NCBI GenBank assembly: GCA_001986395.2
Contig: MQVO02000002.1
Coordinates: 2,418,001 to 2,482,000, forward strand
Direction: 5' to 3'
DNA length: 64,000 bases
DNA from: Irpex lacteus
Taxonomy: Eukaryota; Basidiomycota; Agaricomycetes; Polyporales; Irpicaceae
Made by a program: the position numbers and the translations under genes. Shown piece by piece: positions 32,801 to 44,703 of this stretch. How positions within the stretch are numbered: position 1 is the stretch's first letter; each line of letters begins with the position of its first letter. The notes under the pieces were generated by a model. That model searched no databases. It saw nothing but the letters and a program-made list of their open reading frames with translations, and was not told where the DNA came from.

Positions 32801-34674
32801 AAGACCGCGAGGTTGAGTCTATAGACTTCAAGCGTGCCGAGGACGCACACAGCATCCTGCGTATCATGTCAAACCTTTTCTCCTTCTCACATCCAAAGGT
32901 AAGGAGGGTATCGGACCAGTCACGGCCGTCCCTGGACGAAGCCCCAAACAACTATGCCCTCCTCCCTATGCGGAGAAGTACGGTGTTTATCAAGGACGCT
33001 TCGTCCTACATTGGTTTGGACATTGGTGCTGCTCAGGAGTACGTTTTCCCTGGAACAGAGCCGGTGGAAGCGTTCAAGCGAAACGTAGAAATTGCGCGGT
33101 TCAGAGGCCGGCTTGATCATGAACGGGTCTTTAACATGCTGCAGATCTTCATGATTGAGCATAACAAGCCGGACTCAGCTGTCTTGGGTCCGCCCCTGTA
33201 TAGTTTGTGCAATCCGCTCATCGTTAGCATGGTTGAGAAATTGTATGTTTCTTTCAGGTCACGTAACGAGGTTGGCTCATCGTTCTCTCTAGGTATACCG
33301 AACTCAGCCTCCAGAAAGACATACAGATGCTGACTATGCTCTCGATTGTCCTGCTAAGACTGACTGGAGAGATGCGTGAGTGTGTTCTCCCTTCATTCCA
33401 CAGGCATCTCTGAACAAGTGCCAGCATCGATGTCCATCTCGCCAAGTCCTCACCGGATATATCCGCACCTGGATTACTTCAACTTCAAACGGTCGAGACA
33501 GAACTCTAACACATCTGCGTGGACTCGGGACAGTCTCTCTCCTGCTATGGCGCCCCTTGCCCCTGCCATGTCGTCACCTTCATCATCCCGGGGTTCGTGG
33601 TCGAGCTTGTTCAACGCCACGAGTATGCGTCGATTTATCAATGGTGAATGAGGATCTTTGCAGTATATTACGATGAACTTACGTTGCCTTTTTCAGCGTC
33701 TCGTCCTGGTATGCCTATCGCCAGCCGACACCCGCAGGCCTCTCCTCGTTCTCCCATGGCTCGCGAATTCAGGCGAGACTCACCAAACAGTTCCGTCGTG
33801 TCTCATCCCGCGTCTAAGTCTTGGCATGACTCAGCCGTAGCAGAGAACTCGTCTTTAAAACATGTGGTCTCCTTCTCTTCAGCTGGCCATCGTTCCCGCC
33901 GACCAACTTTCTCGCAAGTCGTCAGCAGCGGGCTGCAGAACGGTGAGAAGAAACGCATTGTGGCTGAGATGGTACCTCAAATGAAACTACAAAGGTACGT
34001 TCACTTATCGCGTTGCAAAGTCAATCACTGTTCAACGGTCTTCCAGATCAATGTTCAGATTACAGCCAAAGATGAGGCAGCAATTGCATGCCCATATCTG
34101 GGCTTATGCGGATATGCTATCCGCGTGGCAGCTCCCACACAAACGAGCAGAGCTGCTGAAAGCTACATCAGGGGAGATGTTCACTAACCCGATACTGCCT
34201 GCAGTGCTGGACATGCTCGATTCTAGTCCCGTCGGTATGTATCATTTGCTTCTGTAAAATAAGACAGATACTCACACACTCATAGGTGTGGCACGCACAT
34301 GTGCCTCGTGCTCTCATGTGAATGAACCTACTGCAGACATATGTGAGCTATGTAACGGGACCTTCATCCCGGAAAACTGCTCAATATGCCGTCTGCCTGT
34401 TAAAGGTGACCTTCAGTTCACCAGGCATATCTCGAGTGTTACTTACGTTCTCCCATCACAGGTCTTTCGCATACATGCCTCGTATGTCTACACGCTTCTC
34501 ACTTACGATGTTGGAAGAATCGTAAAGATAGTAACTGTGCTACTGGGTGTGGGTGCCGATGTGCGAGTGCATATGGAGGGCATACTGGCACAGCTCCTTC
34601 GCGACTTGTTTCAACATCACGTACTTCTTCGAGATTCGCTTCTTATACTTTTGACGACCCATAGTACCGTGACA
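29835..34674 (+). CDS. WDR59: GATOR2/SEACAT subunit WDR59 (yeast Sea3/Mtc5)
   Basis: Component of the vacuolar or lysosomal complex that relieves inhibition of TORC1. Starts MSQTTTGNASDVPSSPEDGG at 29835. The WD40 propeller includes DVVLAARKGLFIIDLENP, GGTWDVADVQWNPHMARKEY, ILQAHYRAITDINWHTTDPD, GATQVKWNRQDGNLLASSHM, LKAHGLKIYGIDWAHHRRDE, ARFVGHTDVVKEFVWRKGG and LITWSKDKSLRFWPID. A long Ser/Pro-rich linker follows (31400-31960). Then comes an RWD domain (FGLHGPWGESTSVFIRISFT, FPRDYPHASHPGGTPQVELE). The C-terminus is a zinc/RING-like module: TCASCSHVNEPTADICELC, NCSICRLPVKG, then after an intron LSHTCLVCLHASHLRCWKN and DSNCATGCGCRC, with TAG at 34672-34674. All three modules and their order fit WDR59. 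Confidence 0.92.
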
Positions 34675-34880
34675 GTATCGGCTGTGATAGCTGACATCGT
34701 ATGAGAATACATTTGTTGTAACTTAGTTTATATGTATTACTCACTAGCATATTGTCTCTGCTCTTCGCTGACTACTGAGAGGCAGATACATCGCTGTGCA
34801 AATGACACAATTAGTGCCATTCGAACTCGACCTGCCCTGCCGGCGCTAGTAGTTGCGGATATTGAGCCCTAAATTAGCTG

Positions 34881-35875
34881 TACTGGCGTCTACCTAGTAG
34901 TCGGACACTTAAGCAATCAGGAGCGACTACACAAAACGTTAGAGCTATTTCAAGCGTAAATTTGGTACCATCATGTAGCCACATATCTCTTGTACATGTA
35001 TAAATATTTTTGCTGCTATCGTGGACGTAGCAGCCGTACTATGAATATTCTACGAGAACAACTCGAAAATCATCCCAAACTGGGAAGTCGGACACTGCCT
35101 ATCTACGCGCGTAGACTTGGCGCCCGGACAGTTTCTGCGACGCTGTTGAGGCATCGTTTCCTACAATGCGCATCTTATACCTCCCAACGAGATGAAGAGA
35201 GGGCCGTAAAATACTTGGATACCATTTATTTGCAGTATATGCGGTGAATTATTGCTTTGTCTAGGCCGTCTGGTGAGTAGCATGCTAATTTCGGGCTAGT
35301 CACTATCTCGGTGCACATTCTACCAGATATGCTTATAACTCTGAACATAAAATTTGGTAAAATGCACGGATAATTGTAGAAGGTACAGATACATATTGAG
35401 AAGCATATCCTATACTAATTTTTTCCATTCATTATTGTATACGTAGTTTATGAATTTATTACTCCTGCGGCTGCTCTGGTGGTGCCGGACAGATGTCATG
35501 CCAATCGCGAGCACTCTCCTAAGTCATCTCGAACGTTTGGCATAAAATAAATACACCACGTTCAGCTTCATATATTTAATCAACCAATCCCAACGTTTCA
35601 GACGTCAAATCGCTGGACAGACCGAGCAATGAGCGAAACAATCCTGAGGTAGTGAAAGCGCTTAGTGTTTTTGGGTGATCGAGACCATCGTTCGGTTGAT
35701 GGTTGTCGATTCACTAGCTAGCACGCGAGGGGGCTGATAAAAATAGACTACAATATAAAAATAATGCCATAAAATCGTTTGGAATATCCCGATTTGCGAT
35801 AGATATGCACAATGACCTTACATGGGGGGAGTGTCCGACTACCCAGTGCGTCCGAGTACCCAGTAGACGCCAGTA
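34881..35875. mobile_element. Non-autonomous TIR element (Tc1/mariner-like, about 995 bp)
   Basis: Both ends carry the same 13 bases, TACTGGCGTCTAC, inverted: left 34881-34893, right 34875+ side at 35863-35875 on the minus strand. The similarity extends into AGTCGGACACT (left 34899-34909; right, inverted, 35830-35840); the right end has an extra 17-base near-duplicate of TGGGTACTCGGACGCAC between the two parts. A third copy of AGTCGGACACT is internal at 35086-35096. Ends begin and finish with TA, consistent with a TA target duplication as in Tc1/mariner elements. The interior is AT-rich, has only short frames, and no transposase is recognisable, so it would depend on a transposase in trans. 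It fills the gap between WDR59 and RLP24 and stops 86 bases before the RLP24 ATG. Confidence 0.7.
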
Positions 35876-35961
35876 AGCGTCTATTAGCACGTGGCTCGAA
35901 ATTTCGAGTTGCGGCGGCGATCACATCACTGGTCTCTGCTTTCTCTCTCCTTCCCGCCACC

Positions 35962-36701
35962 ATGCGTATTGAAAAGTGCTACTTCTGCTCAAAGAGCGTA
36001 TATCCTGGTCATGGTATGTGATCTGGTAACTGTATAAAACCTCTATTAACCGTCTCAAAGGGATTGGCTTCGTGCGCAATGATTCAAAAATGTTCCGTTT
36101 CTGCACTTCAAAGTGAGTATTACATTTCCCTCGGTCCTGCGTTATAGACTTATAGGCGAGTACAGGTGTCACAAGAACTTCAAGTAGGGCTCTCACTTAA
36201 ACAAGTAAACACGGATACTGAGTAATTTTGCAGAATGAAGCGAAATCCTCGTAAAGTAAGGTGGACGAAAGCGTTCCGTAAGGCAGCGGGCAAGGAGATG
36301 ACAGTGGTGCGTTATATTATACTTCTAACTTGTTGCTTTATTTATCTATTCTATGCACACAGGACTCTACTATCGACTTCGAGAAGCGGAGAAATGTCCC
36401 TGTACGCTACGATCGCGAGTTGGTACAGACCACGGTCAAGGCCATGAAGCGGATTGCGGAGATCAAGCAGAAGAGAGAGCATGCCTTCTGGAAACACAGG
36501 ATGGCTGCAAGCAGAGAGAAGCTACGTGCACACAGGAAGAAGAAGCTGTTGGAGAAGTCTTCGTCTGTCAAGCTCGTGGAACCTGTGGCCATGGACGCAG
36601 AGGAGCCAGAGCGGATACGGGAGAAGATCAAGGTGCCTATCAAGTCGCGCAGTGCACTTGTTCCCGGAGAAGGACGGTCGATGGGCATGGACATCGATTG
36701 A
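35962..36701 (+). CDS. RLP24: Ribosome biogenesis protein RLP24
   Basis: Placeholder for eL24 on pre-60S particles, later released by the AAA-ATPase Drg1/Afg2. It starts [18 protein letters not shown] at 35962 after a Kozak-like CCACC; short introns separate [23 protein letters not shown], and [20 protein letters not shown]. The two Cys pairs form the zinc site (CYFC and CTSKC). The rest reads [20 protein letters not shown] and a long basic helix ending [11 protein letters not shown] at TGA 36699-36701. The C-terminal extension beyond eL24 distinguishes it from RPL24. About 200 residues. The upstream 86 bases to the transposon-like element leave little room for a promoter of its own. Confidence 0.95.
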
Positions 36702-36874
36702 GCTTTCCATTCACGCTAGCTACGTCTTCGCTTTCGTCTCCTTCTCTCCTGTATTCTGGCATTGTGCAAATCACTATGGATATGCGTTGCAGCATGTGTA
36801 CTATTATACATCTGTCGTGGGTGTTGTTACAAATGTGTCATATAAAACAGTAAGTCCCTCCTCCAATCTATATT

Positions 36875-39800
36875 CTAGCGCTGCTTGTATTTCGCCTCGT
36901 TGTCGGTGCGAACGTTAGGATCCAGGGTATTGTGCAAACCTAGCAGTGTCTTGCTCACGGCCTCACTGGCACCAATCATCGGCCTCAGAACTGCAATTGG
37001 GACCGCGCGCACAACAGCTCGCATGGTACCCTATAGCAAGCATAAGCAAAAGCCAATAAACCTCAGATGATATAACACTCGCCTCATTGCCTGACCGTTC
37101 GTATACCTCCATGGGAACCGCAAGGATAGTTTGGGCCGCAGAAGTGAGATTCCGTCTCAGACTCTTGTACGCCGACTTGACACCATCCTTAACCCCAGCA
37201 GGTTGATCCGCATACCGACTGATCAAATCGTCTGCTTCCACCCCTTCCGCGAAATCATCGTCTATACCCAACACGCCCACTGGAAGCTGAAGGGCCTCCG
37301 CAGTGACCGACTGGTCGAACTGACCCCCAATAACGTGCTCTGCTTGCTCAAGAATGACCTGAGTACCTGTGGCAAGTCGAGCACCCAACTTAATTGCCTC
37401 GGTTGCGGTAGACTTGACAAATGCCGTGGTGCCCTTCTGAAGTCCGCGGACGACCCGCCCATCCTTTTTGTACTGGGCGATGGGCAGCAGTACAAGGTCC
37501 GCTACGCCCGATCCGACGTTGACTACTGAACGAATAGGGGCAACACCAGAAATGACCTCCACTAGCTGAGTGGCCTTGACATCCGGAGTCCACAGATCGT
37601 TCAGTAGGTCCCCTAGCCTTGCCCATCCGGTGACCTGCACATGTTCGTCAAAACCTAGAACGCATTTATATGCGGAAATGACTTACCCCGTTAAGGGTGA
37701 TGTGTCTCAGAGTCATCTCGGCGCCGTCGAAGTGGAAGAAGTTCATGAGCTCTATGGTCTTTCCCTCGCGTAAGGCCCTGTAGTCTACACGTCGCGGCTT
37801 GAAATCGAGCTTCAAGTCCACTGGAAACACCTCGGCCCGTTCTGTTGGATAGAAGAAGTCAGCTTCGGTGTATACAAAGGGTCATGGACGGCATACGGAA
37901 GAATATCTCATCAGCTGGGTCGGAGGGGGCGGAGGGGACAGCTTCTGGATCCTTGAAGGCAAAGAACTTCTTCATGAAGTCCAATGCATCCTGGTCTACG
38001 TGTAAACGGATAGGAAGGATTTTCGCCTGAGAAAAGGTCAGTGACACATTTCGTGAATTGAGACGCCACAGAGGCTTACCCTCAGTCGTGCTTCTGTAGC
38101 AGGGTTTCCAGGGACGGGATACACCTTGCGTAGCTCAAACCGAACCATGTTTGAGCCAGTCTCACGGATATTTCCTCGAGAGTCCGTATGAAGCGAGGTC
38201 AAGAACTTGCTCCACGTCGAAGTCTTGATATGATCGAAGATTTCAGCATCTCGTATTGTTACTAAGATTCTGGACGCCAGTGACTTGTGGGATCGGTAGT
38301 TATCCACTTCAGCGGAGAGACCTTCCAGTCTGAACTCGATACTTGGTCCCTTGGATCTTGTCATGCCCTTCTTTGAACGCCTTAGTCGCTTCTCCGGGCT
38401 CTTCGGGGAGGTAGGTTGTGGCTTCAACGACTGCCATGAACTTTGACTTGCTGTTTCCAGATCGTCATTCAGCTCTTCATCAATGGCAGCAATCAAATCC
38501 CCTGGCTCCAGCTCGTCTACGTTGTGTTCGAGCCCGATGTACACGGAGTTGAATAGGAGCGTATTGGTCTCTTCCACAGTCGGATCGGGTGTTTGACCAT
38601 CCGCGACAAGCTGTCTAATTTTGGCCAGCCGGCGGCGCATCTCTTTGGCCTCTTCCTCGATAATCCGTCTGGTCCTGGCCCAGTCATAACCACCGTACAA
38701 GAAGACAGTAACGCCGCAATCGTTAACTCGAAGCTTGAAGGTAGTTTCACCATATCTAGTGGGTTTTATAAGCATATTGACAATGCGAAACGCAAATCAC
38801 TCACTGAGCAGACTCATCATTAGCTTCCGGAGGAAGTGTCTCGAAGTAATTTTCTTCGACCTGCAGCCCCTTTGGATCTAAGAGCCTGATGGTCTCGCCA
38901 CCATACGCTGAGATGAGGCCTGTCTGATCAGTAATGTTCACATGCATCTCATCCACATCGAAGTCCTCCAGATCTTCGTCATTGAGCTCTCGTAAACCAG
39001 CTGTCGCGCTGAACGAATCATCGAGATAGTCGGGATTGGTTGGGACATCGTCATTCACCATGTCAGGCGTTGCGCCGACTTCAGGTATAGTTCTCTGGAA
39101 AGCATCTTCCTCGATCGAGGCTTCTAGGACGTCAGAAGGTTATGAAACCAACGTTTTAAAGAACCTACCGGTTAAATCTACTTTCCTCTTCTGTTCCGGT
39201 GCGATCTCTACTGTGGGCTGACGCCGTGGCTTGGGAGGCTCGGGCCTGCAGGAAGTTCAGCCACGATCAAAGACGCACTATAGTTGACTCACACTTCTGG
39301 AGCACTGGAAAAGATCGAGGAAAAGTCTCCAATAAACCCTCCAATAGCAGTGCCAGTATCAGCGCACAAATGAAGTCGAAGGTCACCTCGCGGAATAGAC
39401 ATCTTTACGTAGAGAGTCAGCGTTGCCCGCAATCATACCATTGAGCAGCGTACCCCAATGTCTGCCGGAGTTTTCCCGTCTTTCTTAGTGAATAAGAGAT
39501 CTAGCCCGGAGAGCTCTGCCACAAGAGAGTACCCAAGCAGCTATCTCGTTATGAGTACAACGCGCAATATAGTCAGTGATAAACTTACTTTCCATATACC
39601 GCCACTAGAGCGGGCTACACGGCTCATTGTCGTAGCTTTACTAGAGGACGCGAGACTGTCATCGACAGAGCTCAGGTCATCTAAGAGTAACAGTGATATG
39701 GCCTGAAGGTTCAGATTAAAGGATGTCTCTGGAAGATTGCCGACCATGACGCTGGAGAACTCTAATTCCCCGAGATGAAGAACCATTGCACCGGGGTACG

Positions 39801-42800
39801 AAGGGCACAAACCCCGAATGGAACTATCCACAACCTTGATGGAGAGACGGGTCCGTTCACTAGGCACTACGGATTCGAATACCTATGATGCGTTATGCAC
39901 TGAGCAACGCACGACATAAAGAGAGCAACTCACTCCTGGTGGTGCTTTGACAAAGCGGGCGATATCTGTTATCCAGGCGAGGTCAGGGTATAGTGTATAC
40001 GTTGCACCACAGACTGTCACTTTGATCCTGGACTCTTTTGCTGCAGAGTCTGAGACCACAAGAGACGTGAACCGTAACTTCAGCAACGGCTGAACAACAC
40101 TGGCCTATGCAGGGCGTCGTAAGGTCAAAGCGGGTTTATAAAAAAGTTATTGCATACCATATTTCGAGGAGTAGTCGAGCCCAAGAATAACAAACCGGCA
40201 TTCTTCTCTGAAGTGTCTCGTACAGACAAGTCGGCGACTCCTAGTGTAATCACAGTCTCCTCCTGAACGAGGTGAGTTGATAGACAGGGATTGGGGCAAT
40301 CAAATACTTGCCTTGCCTTCCGGTCTGAGCTCAAGGAGTAGATCGATATCAGAGGCTGAAAGGTTCATTGGTCGAATGCCAGTCTCACGAGGTAGAGAGA
40401 TCGTCACGGCAACTGTAGCTCAGCTTGATCAGTGCTGTACAGCATAAGAGTCAATATTATACTACCTTCAGAAATAGCTACTTTGACGTTAGTCTCTTCA
40501 TTGGAACCGGCCCTCCGTGCGGTGACCGTGCTTGCGGCGCTATCTGTTCCACTGCCTTGGCTATGTCGGGTCTTGTTGAAAAAGCGACTTCCAATGAGGT
40601 CTGCGTCTTCATCGCGGGCGGCTGGCCCAGACCCATGCGGATTCAGGGTACGCTCAATTAGCTGTGAGATATCATCTGCCCATAGTTGTAAGTTGTCTAT
40701 CTCCTTCTTCCCGATGTGCACATGAACTGAAGGAATATCAACCGTGACTACAGTCGTGGAGAGAGTCGGCAGGGCTGCCACTGAGGAAGTCACCGTTTTG
40801 GTAATCATGAACTGTGGTCGTGCCTGCTGAACCCCAGCTGCGCGTGAAACTGGGGAACCGATGGCAATCCCATCTTCTCTGCTTCTGGATTGTACTTCGA
40901 GAGGCAGGGGGCCAAGAGACAAGATCATCTGTGCTTTGCTCGCTCCAGACGACTGACAAGCGAATGTTAGCCGTTGCCAACTGGCGGACAACAAGGTCGA
41001 TGTGTCGCTCGACCTTGGTGACGAGAACGCTTCAGCTAGAAGGGGATCTTCTGTTTCTGCGAATCGCGCAGACGTAGTCGATTGAGGAGGAGCTTGGTCG
41101 CCAGGAGTCAAACGCAGATCATGAATGTCCAACACAATGACACCAGAGCGAACAGTAAACTTGGGCGGTGGAGGCGTCCTGACTTCCACTCGCAACACGG
41201 GAAACGTGATATTGAGCTTCAGTGCGCTCGCCTTCTTGGTCTTGGTCTGTTTCTGAAGCGTAGGTTAGACAACGCAAGAATTCAACGATGAACACTGACC
41301 CTGCGCCAACTGTCCACTCTGGCGATAGATGGTCTGCCTGTTTCTGGGACTTTCTGTCGATAATCCAGTTCAAGATCAAGGTCTTCCAAAACCAGACGCT
41401 CCAAGCGCTGCCGTTCTCGTTCCCGATCTCTTTCCTGTTCGCGGAAAGCATAGCCTCCCCGCTGTGCCCGAGGGGTTGCTGGCGGGGTTTCATCTTCTTC
41501 CTCGTCTGCATCCTCTCCCTCCGCCTCTGCGTCCCAATCGTGATCCAAGAAACTCGAGGGAGCTTCTGGAGGTGGATCTCGAAGACTTAGCTCTTCAAGG
41601 AATAGCAACGGTTCACCAAGCTTTTCCGGATTTGCTTTGTTCAACAGCAGCGACGCGTCACAAAAGACATGAAGCGGCGCGAGCTGAACGTCAACGTCTA
41701 CCGCACTTTCTGGAGCTTTCCCCCTCGCACGAGAGGATCTACTCGATGAAGCAGCCGATACCACAGTGAAGACGACTTCTATAGCAGATGCATTCCGACT
41801 TGTAGTAGAGACGCCTGATCGCAGGGGAGACGTGGCAACGGGGCTACGCGACGGAGGGGAAGAGGCGAGCTCCTTGACCTTGTTCATGGGTGTGCTTGGA
41901 GCAGAGACTGCTTGCCCTTGAGGTAGTTTGGTACGCCAATTAGAGAGTTTGGCATTGTGTGGATGTCGCGTTTGGTCGGTCCAGTCAACGACATCGAACG
42001 CAGGGAGGGGATTCTGTGAATTTGCCTGGGATAAATCAGGATGCTCGTGGGTAGGAGGGTACTGAGACCCGAGATGAGGATCGGTAATCAGGATCGGCGA
42101 CGCATAAAGGCTTGGAGACTGATCCTGGTCGGTGGAGCGCAGGAAAGCGAAAGCGGATATATCATCGAGTGATAGTCGGCCAGCCATTGAGGTTCCAGAT
42201 GGCGCAGCAGCTGCTTTCGATGGCGCAGAAGACGGTACAGGTGCAGAGGACAGCGTTGCGGAAATATTATCGAGATGCAAACGTACGTATCCATGCTCAA
42301 GCTGCGGCGGGATGAGGGGACGACTGTAGAAAGTGGCCAGACCATTCTTCGTGTTATTAGAGCTGTCTTCCAATGGGAGAACTATGACAACGATTCCGCG
42401 CATATGGAGACTTGCATCGTAGCGGCTAAAAATACTCGGTGACGATGATGATGGCGCATCCTTCTTCGAAGTTTGAGCGGTGGATTCTGGAGAGTGTGAT
42501 GTCCATAGCTCGGCCATCTCGAGGAGACTACGGGCGTGTTTTGCGCGTAAGGCTACAGCTATCACCCCCATAGTTACCTCAAGCTTCAAAGCTTCGGGGC
42601 CTACAGCAGATTTAGCCTTAGTGCGTGGAATGTCGGGGCTTTCCGATTTAGGAGGCGATGTGGGAGCTGGTGTGCGGGCTGGAGGAGGTGCCACAAGCCG
42701 TACTACAATGGGCTCACTGCCAAAAGACAGGATGGTTTCATCCTCAATTTCCCTAGTAAACACCCATATGGGCGGGGGTGGTGGTGGCGATGGAGATGTA

Positions 42801-44148
42801 GATTGAGGAGGAGGTGGAGGAGTAGAAGGTCTGATAGAAGCCACAGGAGATCCAGACACGTCATTCCCAGCGGGCGCGGTCGAGATAGCAGAAGCATACA
42901 TGCTGCTAGCAACTGAACTAGCAGGCGAAATGGGTCTGACGGGCAATCCGATAATTGACTGCGACATCATCATGGTGGTATCTTCGTCCATTTCGGAAGA
43001 GTCAGATAGAGCGGGAGAGTATGGAGGAGAATAAGTCGGCGTAGCCGTTGTAGATGATTCGACATTCGATGATCGGTATGTCGAGAGTGATGCGGCTGGG
43101 GATGTCAATGACTGAGGACTCAATGGTCGGAGGTTCCGTGTGGTTATATTCACGCCCGATATTTGCACTGTACGAGAAACACCTTGTACATTCGAAGGGC
43201 TTGAAGTAGGGCCTGCTTCTTTGAGCTCCGTGTGATATCGAATGGAGGGTACATTCAGAGTAATGCTCGAATGACCTGGATGTACCAATGTTATCTTGAG
43301 ATCTTTCGCGTCGAATTCAAAGCGCGCCAGTAAGCGTTCTACCAGTGTAGCAAATATGGACACCCCCGATGGATCCAAGTCACGGTTTGAGCCTTGTTCA
43401 GGCATGAATGGATCCAAACCGCCCGGTACACGATCCAAGGATTGTGAGAGGTCCGCTTCAGAGTACATTGATTCTCGTAAAGCAGCTTCATCGTAGTCAT
43501 TGAGCTCATCGTGAACAAAGGTCTCCGCAACTGAAGTTATTGACTCTGCTAATCTTGATGATGATGTAGTTTTCGACACCGTAGGCACTATATTGAAGGT
43601 GAGGTGAAGGGACTCTAAGGAGAGCCCGATGGTGGAGGTTAGGGGATTAGGCCAAGGAATCCTGGCAGTGATTTTGCCTAATGAGCCGTCATGCAACTCA
43701 ATGGGAAGGCCTGCCAACATAGAGTTGATGGCCTAAAGCAGGGTATAAGTATAGTGCTTTACGCATCATCAGCCTGACACCCAAGGACGAGCTGCGAGCC
43801 CTACGCAACGAGGGTCATAAGATAGCTGGCAGAGCAGTTCCAGTAGTATACAACCTCCCTTTCTCTGCACTGGCGAAGTGCTGGAACTATTACCGACAGC
43901 CGCAGCTCGTGGTCGCGAACCAGGCGAAATCGAAGACTCACATCGTTATCAAGCTCTACATCCCTAATCTGAACATATCCTGATCCTATTTGCGAATCAA
44001 CCTGTTGTATATCAAGTTGTCCTGGCTTGAGAAGGTGCCCAAGAGTTCGTCTCAGCGTAAAGGATATGAAACGCTTCTGTATGCCAGATGGCAGCGAGAA
44101 ATCAATCGAAGGGATAGAAGGAAGCCACGACGTCGACCACCAGGACAT
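36875..44148 (-). CDS. ATG2: Autophagy-related lipid-transfer protein ATG2
   Basis: Very large (about 2,000 residues) rod-like protein that moves lipids from the ER to the growing autophagosome membrane. The start at 44148 gives [20 protein letters not shown] then [20 protein letters not shown], the N-terminal chorein region. The largest exon covers 41282-43720 approximately, with long Ser/Pro-rich insertions. The C-terminus contains the ATG_C signature [40 protein letters not shown] and [20 protein letters not shown]. The last intron (37031-37082) appears to use a GC donor, GAG followed by GCGAGT, with acceptor CTATAG, leading to [20 protein letters not shown] and the stop at 36875-36877. 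Convergent with RLP24, 173 bases apart. At least ten exons are visible. Confidence 0.95.
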
Positions 44149-44703
44149 GATAGTTCACTTGAGAGAGCAGTAGGTCAGAAGGATTCAAGTAATAAGCATT
44201 GCTTACCGAATCCTCATGGGAGGAACGGCAGAACTCGAGAGGAAGCAGAGGCGCGCGTCCAACGCCTGGTTCTAAAGGTGGTGGCGTCTACACGCTTGTC
44301 CTGTACGTATACGGTCCCGCATGCTTGTGCAACGGTTATAATACTTAAGCTACCCTCAATTGAAGCTTGCAGAACCTACCGCCTTTCCTGTGATCTTTGT
44401 TTCCCGCAGATCTGTCAGGTCCCATACTATAGACACGGTGCCCGGGCTTCAGGTTATCGTCGACGATGCCTTAATTCACAGTCTCTAACTACAGTAATTA
44501 TAAGCCCTTTCTCGTCTGGAAGTTCTACTAGCAGTTCTTTGCTCCTAGCCTTATCACAGACAGCATCGCCTTCAACATCGTCTACTTGGCATATGTCAAC
44601 ACCCAACACCTGTCAATTATCCGTATCGAAATACGGTGACTTTTCTCCCATGTGATAGTTGACATAGTTATTCGACCTCCGTTGTGTAATATATGGGTGT
44701 TCG
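44149..44703. other. Intergenic region upstream of ATG2
   Basis: The 5' flank of ATG2 and 3' flank of the dehydrogenase gene. No additional gene recognised; the plus-strand frame crossing it also runs antisense through ATG2. Confidence 0.5.

Noticed and set aside
34990..35247. 85-codon frame inside the TIR element as a transposase
   Set aside because: No DDE/D motif or helix-turn-helix is seen, and it is far too short.
36353..36918. Two further plus-strand frames of about 155-165 codons
   Set aside because: Out-of-frame shadows of the last RLP24 exon.
43990..44655. 221-codon plus-strand frame
   Set aside because: Begins antisense to the highly conserved ATG2 N-terminus and shows no domain beyond it.
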